DNA of 64,000 bases, taken from Mermis nigrescens. Taxonomy: Eukaryota; Nematoda; Enoplea; Mermithida; Mermithidae. Position 1 is the stretch's first letter. Every line of letters begins with the position of its first letter. This document shows, piece by piece, positions 57,772 through 64,000 of this stretch. The notes below the pieces were generated by a model that was given only the letters and a program-made list of their open reading frames with translations, had not been told where the DNA came from and made no database searches. The DNA is taken from positions 7,207,802 to 7,271,801 of the forward strand of contig JAVLUZ010000340.1 in NCBI GenBank assembly GCA_036768485.1, written 5' to 3'. A program made the translations under genes and the position numbers.

Positions 57772-58733
57772 ATGATAAAAGAGCGGAATTGCAAAATTCA
57801 GTTTGGAAAAGCAATAAAGAGAGTGCATGATTCCAATTTTAATTCACACATTATTTTATTTGCCACAGATGAATCGAATCACAAATTATTTAAATGTGAT
57901 TTAAAGCGTTCATCAAAAAACAAATGTCCAGCTGAATATGTGCATTATATTTCAAAGAGAAATATAAAATCAGCTGTTGAATTCACAAGTACTGAGAGTT
58001 TAAGGAAATTAAATGATAAATTTCATACCTGTAAAATGACATTGCAGGAAAAGATCGATTTTTCTTACCAAACACAGCTGCCTATGCTGCTGCCAGGAAA
58101 AATCGGAAATAAAAATATTTCCACGTAGTGCAATTCAGAATCACAATGCACACTTGTTAGTAAAAACATGATGAACAATGTGTTCGATATCGCATGCAAT
58201 AATAAAACACACATCAATGAAGTCATAGTAGCAAATCATGAAAGCATGAAAATTTTTAGAACCCTCAATTTTTATTTTGAGATTGATGATGAGAAAATAC
58301 CATTTCATGCAAGAATTGTCAAGACACTAAATGGTGATTTTATCATTGGCTCCGATATACTCGGAAATACGAGTATAAATACAATCATTAAAATGGCAGA
58401 ACGTTGCATTGAAATACATGGCAAGAAATTTTCTGCGTATAATCCAGGAAAATGCTCATGCAAAAAACCATTAGGTGTTAGTAGAATAACCATCCAAACT
58501 GCTGTAAAAATGATTATTCCGCCTGAAATGTCAAAAAATAATACCTGCGACGGTATATGTTGAAAAACCACAGGCCTCCATATACATGATTGAACCTGAA
58601 GAAAATCAGGCTGAAATTTTTGTTGCAAAATCAATATTTGGTTGCAACAAAGAAATGATAGCAGTATGTCTATTAAATACTGCTGATAACTGTATTTTAC
58701 CTTTGACGATGATCTCTTCAACCTAACACGCAT
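57772..58733 (+). pseudogene. LTR-retroelement protease/linker remnant
   Basis: 57772-58128 is a 118-codon frame of uncertain role. 58168-58563 has FHARIVKTLNGDFIIGSDIL, the C-terminal FxxxI(I/L)GxD(I/F)L block of retroviral-type aspartic proteases; the expected D(S/T)G is not recognisable. From 58560 the register changes and reads MIEPEENQAEIFVAKSIFG, then VCLLNTADNCILPL, like the linker that precedes reverse transcriptase. Sequence stops there: no RT, RNase H or integrase is present. Confidence 0.6.
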
Positions 58734-58915
58734 TTTTCATATTTCCTGTAATTACATACATAGCGCGCACATTTTGTATAAATCGTATGAAGAGCTGTAG
58801 ATCATCATAAGTCATCATTATTAGTCAATATACATTATGAATGTTTTGTATTTTATAATTTGATATATTTGTTGGATAATAATTGTATATTTTTCAGGAT
58901 GCTATTTTTTGCCAG

Positions 58916-59059
58916 TTTCGGATTTCGGATAGAAAAATGAGAAAAATGTCTCTGAATTTCAGAGAACACGTAGCCAATATTTGTACATCCGACTCGCAAT
59001 ATTCTAACAGCTCTTTCTGGAATTCGGAGGGTTTCTCCAAGCTTTTCTCCTCGTTATAC
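58916..59059 (-). pseudogene. Polinton PolB exon 7: Exo III region
   Basis: Reads YNEEKSLEKPSEFQKELLEY, then CESDVQILATCSLKFRDIF. YCxSDVxIL is the Exo III motif (Y-x3-D) of the 3'-5' exonuclease domain, with Tyr and Asp present. Recognisable similarity ends near 58916. Confidence 0.75.
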
Positions 59060-59387
59060 CTTAAAATGACGGAAAAATTCATTAATAATAAAAATAGAGA
59101 AGACTCACTCAACCATTAAAATACATATATACGTCTAATGTATTAATAATCAACGTATATATAAAAAATATGTAATTTTATTGAGAAAACGAGGCAACGT
59201 GAAGGCAGAAATGAATGAAATTTGTGCCTAACTGTATAATGAAATAATTTTAACGCTATTTTAGCGCAAATATAAGTTTTTTATGACCCAGACTCACTGG
59301 CTGCCCCTCTCTGGATCGGTCATATATTGCATTTATGGACATGACTCAAGTTTTTGAAATTAATGTAACAAATGAAGTTTTTCTTAC

Positions 59388-59624
59388 CAGGCTAGAAAAG
59401 CATTGCGTTCATCTTCTTCATTCCATCTGGGTCATAGAATTCTGCATCAGGTAACGCTCCAGCATAGTCCCAACTTTTGAGGCGGTTCAATAAATGCGGA
59501 AAATGGCCTTTTTTGAGCTCTGTAATACTGAAAGTCTTTGGAAACGCACTGAGTTTCATGGGTAGATAGTTCAGCGTGTCAATAATACAAATGCCGCCCG
59601 CCTCCAGCATCAATATTTCCAGGC
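59388..59624 (-). pseudogene. Polinton PolB exon 6
   Basis: Reads EAGGICIIDTLNYLPMKL, FPKTFSITELKKGHFPHLLN and ALPDAEFYDPDGM. This is the well-conserved (I/F)IDxLN(F/Y)LPM ... ELKKGxFPHxxN ... (Y/F)YDPD stretch of the family. A one-step register change near 59410 separates it from the exon end. Confidence 0.8.
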
Positions 59625-59808
59625 CTCAAATTAAAACAAATAACTAATAAGCAAAGCACTAAGCAACAATTTTATCACCAATATTTCTAAATAAAACAAA
59701 TTTCTCAATAAAACAGCCAAGTTAAAAAAATAATCACGTTTTTCATCCTGAGAATTCCCAAAAACAGTCCAACTAAAAAATAAGTATTTGTATCAACACA
59801 TAAAAATG

Positions 59809-59810
<2 letters not shown>

Positions 59811-59841
<31 letters not shown>

Positions 59842-59843
59842 CA

Positions 59844-59890
<47 letters not shown>
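59811..59890. repeat. (TTA)n microsatellite in a polymerase intron
   Basis: About 26 TTA/ATT units with one CATCAT interruption, near the donor of exon 5. The Asn run on the minus strand is a translation artefact. Confidence 0.95.
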
Positions 59891-59891
<1 letters not shown>

Positions 59892-59901
59892 TTGATAGTA
59901 C

Positions 59902-60255
59902 CTTGAGTAATAACTTTTGGGGCTATCGTTTTCTGTTTGTGGAGGTAATCCAGAAGGAATTGCGCATCATAACCACGGGCGTTGTGCGCCATGGTGATGG
60001 CTCCAACGATTTTGTTCCAAAAATAACCACTTTCCGAAATTGCACTGCACATTTTTGCCCATGAAGATGTGCTGGTTTCCCCACCACATTTGGTACAGCT
60101 GCCAAGCTCACAACCCTTACAAACGTCGCACAGGCGGTAGGCAACACTGCAGTTTGGGATATGCTTCATAACCGCCATTTTGACGTCCTGTCGGGTCTTG
60201 AACTTGAAGAATATAAAAATGGCCGCTTTCCAGTGTCGCACTTGTCCTTGATTGT
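59902..60255 (-). pseudogene. Polinton PolB exon 5: Exo I and Exo II region
   Basis: Exo II is intact: ITMAHNARGYDAQFLLDYL. The Exo I place, normally FFDFE-like with catalytic Asp and Glu, reads FIFFKFKTRQD, so both acids are replaced by Lys. Between them lie paired cysteines (CDVCKGCELGSCTKC), typical of Polinton polymerases. Loss of Exo I would abolish proofreading even without the frameshifts. Confidence 0.8.
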
Positions 60256-60326
60256 CTAATAAATTAATAAAATTAGAAAAAATAAAAAAATGTGGGCTTG
60301 AAAGAAATGATATTAAGTTACTGTGT

Positions 60327-60665
60327 TAAAAATACAAGAAAAATAGAATATGATTAAGTTATGAAGAACTCAGCATGAAAATTTTGGGGGAGGGATTTTA
60401 AGTGATTTTTTCAGGACAAAATATATCAATTTTGAGTTTCTGACAATGCTCTGAGAATAAAAAACTAAAAAATACATTAATAAAACTAAAAAATACATTA
60501 ATAAAACCATACAAAGAATGGAATATGTTACAAATAAAATACAAGAAAAATAGAATGTGATTAAGGTATGAAGAAAGAAACATGAAAATTTTGGGGGGAA
60601 ATAACATACCCTGGTAGAACCGAAAGTAGCGGTTAAGCAATTCTGACAATGCTCTGAGAATAAAA
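60327..60665. repeat. ~210-bp direct repeat within a polymerase intron
   Basis: AATACAAGAAAAATAGAAT.TG, ATGAAAATTTTGGGG and TTCTGACAATGCTCTGAGAA occur at 60327-60462 and again at 60538-60665, a partial tandem duplication of intron sequence. Confidence 0.8.
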
Positions 60666-60798
60666 ACCAAAAATTCTGGGAAAATATGAACTTAGGATGC
60701 TTATCATTTTTTCTGGCAGGAAATCCTTCTTTAATCTCCTCCTCAAGTTTACATAATGCACAGTGTATTAAAAGAGAGCATACAACAAAAACAATTAC

Positions 60799-61025
60799 TT
60801 TCATGTAACACTGGTGATTCTTTTTGTCAACCATAGCGTTACAGGTCCGGCAAAATACCTGGTGGCACCTGTGCTGCTTCTGGTGCCTCGTTTTGACGAA
60901 CTGGCCACAATGTGAACAACGCTTTAGTGAGCTGCAAATCAAAGCCGTCTTCTGAATATTGCCGCTTACCTCATGACGATTGGCCCAGCGTGTGGTTGGT
61001 GTAGCAAGACGTACTTTGGAAATAT
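60799..61025 (-). pseudogene. Polinton PolB exon 4: Cys/His-rich region
   Basis: Opens in the register YFQSTSCYTNHTLGQSS, meets a TGA near 60970, and continues in another as KTALICSSLKRCSHCGQFV, then CRTCNAMVDKKNHQCYMK. Zn-binding-type CxxC/HxC pairs precede the exonuclease in Polinton polymerases. Confidence 0.75.
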
Positions 61026-61397
61026 CTAAAAAATTGATAAATTTGAAGAAAATTGTAAAAAAGTGAAAATACAAATATTAATAATTTAAAGCAGAGTCAT
61101 TAAATGGTTGTATAAATTTAAAAATGAATATAAAGCTAAAAATCACACATGGAAGAGTAAAGCATTGATAAAAACTGTTTATTTATTATTTAATTCTAAT
61201 ACATGCTTCTAAATTAGACTATTTAATTTATTTTTATCTGATTATGAAACACTATTATTTTTTCAGTAAAGTTAGGACTATAGACACTTTTAGGTAAATA
61301 TTTACCTATTTATTTTCATTAAATAACGAGGTGCCCTATCATACTATTCAATTTTAAAAATTTCAATCGCTCATTTGATAAAATCAATATTTATTAC

Positions 61398-61690
61398 CTA
61401 TTACAATGTGGGCACTTCTTCCATTCCTCAAACGGGCAAGGAGTCGGCAAACAACAGCATGGGCACCCGCTCTTGATGCACCGGTGGTCCTCCTGGTTGC
61501 TATACCCCTTATTACACTTATCACAAAAATACGACCAACCCATGAAAGCCGTCATGCACGTGATAACGTCAAAATGATTGTTGTGATGATACAAATGAAT
61601 AATTTTCTCGGCATTGGGACCTTTCCAAATGGGCAAATTGAACGTGTAGCGAGAAAAAATTTTGATCTGATAATCGGGCGCTAAGTAATC
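61398..61690 (-). pseudogene. Polinton PolB exon 3
   Basis: Reads DYLAPDYQIKIFSRYTFN, IIHLYHHNNHFDVITCMTAF, SYFCDKCNKGYSNQEDHRC and CPHCNR. The NNHxxVIT.M..F ... YFC..C..GY....HRC pattern is diagnostic of Maverick-type PolB. Confidence 0.85.
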
Positions 61691-61699
61691 CTGAATTTG

Positions 61700-62040
61700 T
61701 TTTTGAGAATAAGTTGAAGTTTAAATGAAATAACTTTTAAGACAAAACTTTTCCGGAAAAATTTATATTATAATTCATAAAAACATGTAATAAATAATCA
61801 GTCATAGTTGAGAAAAATTTATACAATTATATTGCAATATATAATTTTAATTCATAAAAAACACAAAAAACACAACCCCTTGACATTTTTGAGTAATAAA
61901 TAGTAAATTTGCGGATGATTGAGCTAGTATGATACAAATACTACATAATTTTTGAAGTGATATAAACCTAAGCCTCATATTTAAGAAATAAATAGCGCAT
62001 GTATGAATGATTGAACGAATACATTTATTCTAAAATACAG
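61700..62040. other. Intron 2 of the polymerase gene
   Basis: AT-rich, non-coding; no repeat or element recognised. Donor GTATATAA at 62048-62041, acceptor ATTCAG at 61691. Confidence 0.6.
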
Positions 62041-62048
62041 TTATATAC

Positions 62049-62246
62049 TTGAATTTGTCGAGCTTCATTTAAACTGGCTTTTCCTGTAAGTTCGCCTAGT
62101 CCCAAATCAGTAAGTAGTTTCTGAGCCGGTTGCCTTTGCATTGCATTTCGATAGTCAGCAATAATTTTAAACTGTACATGCTTGTCTAGGCGAGCTTTAG
62201 CAACAATGACAGCTCTTGCCAAACACAGATTGTCGTCATTTTTTAT
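62049..62246 (-). pseudogene. Polinton PolB exon 2
   Basis: Reads IKNDDNLCLARAVIVAKARL and YRNAMQRQPAQKLLTDLGL. I(Q/K)N.D(N/D)(L/I)CLARA(I/V)V is a conserved N-terminal signature. 66 codons, open, in phase 0 with both neighbours. Confidence 0.85.
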
Positions 62247-62249
62247 CTT

Positions 62250-62650
62250 TAAAATTTGAGCAATAACATTTAACAAAAATTTTCCCTCAAATTGTATTTT
62301 TACATATTTATGGGTACATTATATTAAAAAGAAAAATTATTAATCATTGATTTATATTTGAGCACGTATTTCCGGAACTTTTGTAGTTCGGGAACTACAC
62401 AGTTACGTATCAATTAATTGTTTAGGAACTATTTAAAAAAGTTATTTATGCATTGATGTATGGTTAACGCTTCATGAAAAAATATTCAGTTACTTCTCAG
62501 AATAAAGAGAAATTTGCAAACTAATTTAAACAACAAGCACTAAATTTTTTTAGTATTTTTTCGAAAATTAAGAGCGGTAATATTGTTGAGAAATTGATTT
62601 TCGCCCATTTCACTAAATTTCCCAAATTTTCTAGCAAAAAACTTATTTGC
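62250..62650. other. Intron 1 of the polymerase gene
   Basis: AT-rich. Contains TTCCGGAACTTTTGTAGTTC and GGGAACTA near 62388-62415, the same palindromic GTTCCGGAAC-type motif as the promoter region. Confidence 0.6.
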
Positions 62651-62654
62651 TCAC

Positions 62655-63190
62655 CTGAAGAAAGCAGCCACCGTGGCCGCTGTGTCTAGAGAACCAGTTG
62701 TCAAAGTTAACAATCCTGGTCATCGTCCTTTCGTAATATCCTTTACTGCCGCCTCTCAGTTGTTCAACAATAACCATTTTGAAATTCAACGATTCGTCAA
62801 ATCCAAACTTGCGTTCCGACTGCTGGACCTTTTTGACCACCAATAAAATTTTATCGGCCGTCATAGCCTCCATTGCCGTAAATGGGACTAAAACGACCCG
62901 GCCCAAAGTTGGGTGTTGAAGCACGACGCCAACTCGGTCGCGGTCGTTCCTTCTGTCGCCTAATTTGCGATTTGAAATATCGTTTAAAATTAAGGGCAAA
63001 TGTCGAGGAGTAATTTCAGACACATTCTTGAATCGAATATTGAACGCAATAGCTTCAGAATTGAACTGTTTCACGCGAACCCGTTACTCCTCGCCAATAT
63101 TGTAAAATCGGAAATTTTGCGACCGCCTCCTACTTGCTCGCTGAAATCTTTGCCAAAAATAAGGTCCCAAAATTGAGGTGAGCTGAAATT
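62655..63190 (-). pseudogene. Polinton PolB exon 1 region (N-terminal domain)
   Basis: Reads VGVVLQHPTLGRVVLVPFTA, MTADKILLVVKKVQQSERKF and GHGGCFLQ before a GTGAGCAAAT donor. The VxFxxxxxLTAExILxxVxxVxQSxxxF pattern is the N-terminal domain shared by Polinton polymerases. A register change near 63072 joins it to FSSPQFWDLIFGKDFSEQVG upstream. The link from 63190 to the ATG at 63508 is not resolved. Confidence 0.7.
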
Positions 63191-63556
63191 CTGCTGCTCG
63201 GCTGTCGATAAACGTAAATTCAAAAATTTTGCAAATATAAATGAAATAATAGTTGACTCGTTAATCCACAATCAACTATCAATCAGGATTTGAAGCGAAT
63301 CTTTCGTAATAATGGGCTCAGTCAACTGCTGCAAGCTTCTGTCCTCAATAATCGTAGCCCAAAATTTGGCTGTAATGGCGTCTCAACAACCCTGCTGGCC
63401 AAACGTGATGACTTTTTGCAATAAAACTCCAATTCATTTCTTGTTTCCAAGCCATACTTTCAATTCAATAACGTTTCGTAAATCAGCAAATTTGTCCCAC
63501 TTGGCCATGATGACTAATAAAACAAATAAGAATGAGATTCCCAAACTCGCTTCTAG

Positions 63557-63564
63557 TATTTATA
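63557..63564 (-). promoter_or_regulatory. TATA box of the polymerase gene
   Basis: TATAAATA on the minus strand, about 50 bp upstream of the first ATG (63508). The extended CTATAAATAC is the form seen in insect heat-shock genes. Confidence 0.55.
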
Positions 63565-63574
63565 GGCAAGATTC

Positions 63575-63600
63575 TTCTGGAACTTTTTCAACCAATCAGA
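63575..63600. promoter_or_regulatory. Heat-shock-element-like site and CCAAT box
   Basis: GATTCTTCTGGAAC contains TTCnnGAA (63575-63582) with a neighbouring half-site; ACCAATCA lies at 63590-63597. Both are upstream of the minus TATA box. Confidence 0.45.
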
Positions 63601-63620
63601 ATTGAGAGTGAGTCATTCAT

Positions 63621-63646
63621 AGTTCCGGAACTAAGAGTTCCGGAAC
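63621..63646. promoter_or_regulatory. Two GTTCCGGAAC palindromes (HSE-like)
   Basis: AGTTCCGGAACT and GAGTTCCGGAAC lie 15 bp apart between the two divergent TATA boxes. TTCnnGAA is the core of heat-shock elements, which need three or more alternating 5-bp units; the palindromes supply inverted pairs. Confidence 0.5.
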
Positions 63647-63648
63647 AT

Positions 63649-63656
63649 TATAAATA
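63649..63656 (+). promoter_or_regulatory. TATA box of the rightward gene
   Basis: TATAAATA on the plus strand directly after the palindromes, 30 bp before an ATG at 63686 and 95 bp before the ATG at 63751. Confidence 0.5.
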
Positions 63657-63750
63657 CATTACTATTGAATCGAAATAAAACAAAAATGTATCTTTTCTTA
63701 TTCGTATATTTTACTACAGCGTGCACGCTTAAGTGCATATACAACAAAAC

Positions 63751-64000
63751 ATGCACATTTTGCAAAAAACTAGACACCTATGCAAATTTATCTTGAAACG
63801 TATTCTGTTTTTTCTCAAAGACAGCTGCGACTTTCAAATTTCAGACTGGAAAAACTTTTCTTCGCTTTTTCCGCAATTAGATTCTATGAAATTTATGCCA
63901 TACTGTAAAAATTGTTTGAAAATTGATGAAAATTTTAATGGTTTAAAAATCGAAGGCCGATGTTTAGAAAACGACATGAAATGTAGGCATAAAGAAGAAC
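63751..64000 (+). CDS. Unrecognised Cys-containing frame running off the window
   Basis: Open from ATG 63751 to the window end (83 codons): FFLKDSCDFQISDWKNFSSL, MPYCKNCLKIDENFNG, CLENDMKCRHKEE. Cys/His spacing suggests metal binding. An overlapping 36-codon frame from 63686 (MYLFLFVYFTTAC...CTFCKK) could be the true start followed by a frameshift. It is divergent from the polymerase and shares its promoter region, so it may be another gene of the same element. Incomplete. Confidence 0.35.
   Translation, partial: MHILQKTRHLCKFILKRILFFLKDSCDFQISDWKNFSSLFPQLDSMKFMPYCKNCLKIDENFNGLKIEGRCLENDMKCRHKEE

Larger units (their letters stand above)
58916..63508 (-). pseudogene. Polinton/Maverick protein-primed DNA polymerase B, 5' part, at least seven exons
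   Basis: This is the N-terminal and exonuclease part of a family-B, protein-primed polymerase of the Polinton (Maverick) type, which replicates the element's own DNA. Exons on the minus strand: ~63190-62655, 62246-62049, 61690-61398, 61025-60799, 60255-59902, 59624-59388, 59059-~58916. Junctions checked from 62655 leftward have GT donors and AG acceptors and keep the phase (0, 0, 2, then G/GC at 59902/59624 and TG/G at 59388/59059). Breaks: frameshifts near 63072, 60965 and 59410, plus a stop after 24 codons from the first ATG at 63508. The polymerase palm and TPR regions would follow on the left, but an LTR-retroelement remnant on the other strand occupies that place. Animal Polinton polymerases are mostly intronless as I recall, so this structure is unusual. 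Confidence 0.8.

Noticed and set aside
58740..59112. 3' LTR of the retroelement
   Set aside because: No string matching the 5' LTR start or end was found downstream, and the polymerase exon begins there.
59705..59890. Asn-run extension of the polymerase exon
   Set aside because: It is intron sequence with a TTA microsatellite; the exon ends at a GTACTATC donor at 59901.
63312..63605. Plus-strand 97-codon frame
   Set aside because: It overlaps the polymerase start and promoter in antisense, with no family resemblance.

Overview
The window reads as a non-coding, repeat-dominated stretch of an AT-rich invertebrate animal genome. Evidence for a eukaryote: spliceosomal GT..AG introns in phase with protein homology, 8-bp target-site duplications of hAT-type transposons, a tRNA-derived SINE head, TA and TTA microsatellites, long minisatellites, and no operon-like gene packing. 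I cannot name the species. I see no intact ordinary host gene; almost every recognisable protein piece belongs to a mobile element and is broken.

Layout. 0-9.6 kb: minisatellites, a MULE-type transposase fragment, a PHD-finger frame, a gag-like relic with two CCHC knuckles, and a possible small multi-exon gene. 9.6-14.4 kb: a 4.7-kb hAT-type element with a decayed transposase, itself hit by two other repeats, sitting inside a tRNA-derived SINE. 14.7-16.2 kb: two C2H2 fingers and a decayed downstream frame. 15.4-34 kb and 41-49 kb: dispersed repeats. These include a ~700-bp repeat in two copies with a conserved exon, a ~1.2-kb repeat in three copies with another conserved exon, a 2-kb inverted duplication (19.2-21.8 vs 41.1-43.2 kb), two TA-flanked mariner-type elements, and a composite hairpin satellite at 27.9-29.2 kb.

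34.5-39.8 kb: a Merlin/ISXO2-type transposase gene on the minus strand, split by a 4.19-kb intron. A 2.8-kb hAT-type element with a perfect 8-bp duplication lies in that intron and carries a copy of the intron sequence that flanks it. Palindromes, foldback units and 20-bp satellites fill the rest. 49.6-51 kb: integrase-like and RING-like fragments. 53-54 kb: four head-to-tail copies of the commonest element. 55.8-58.7 kb: a 5'-LTR, primer-binding site and decayed gag/protease of an LTR retroelement that stops before reverse transcriptase.

58.9-63.5 kb: the most notable object, the 5' part of a Polinton/Maverick protein-primed DNA polymerase B gene. It is cut into at least seven exons by in-phase introns. 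Upstream is a divergent promoter with TATA boxes in both directions and several heat-shock-element-like TTCnnGAA palindromes. The gene has frameshifts, a degenerate Exo I motif and no polymerase palm domain in the window.

One element, here called M1 (about 210-270 bp, ends like CATACGTGGGC...GCCCATGTGTG), occurs about 20 times counting fragments. Most full copies are flanked by 8-bp duplications, marking it as an hAT-type MITE. Paired repeats give empty sites that date several insertions as later than the duplications. All coordinates and alignments were read by eye, so ends may be off by a few bases.
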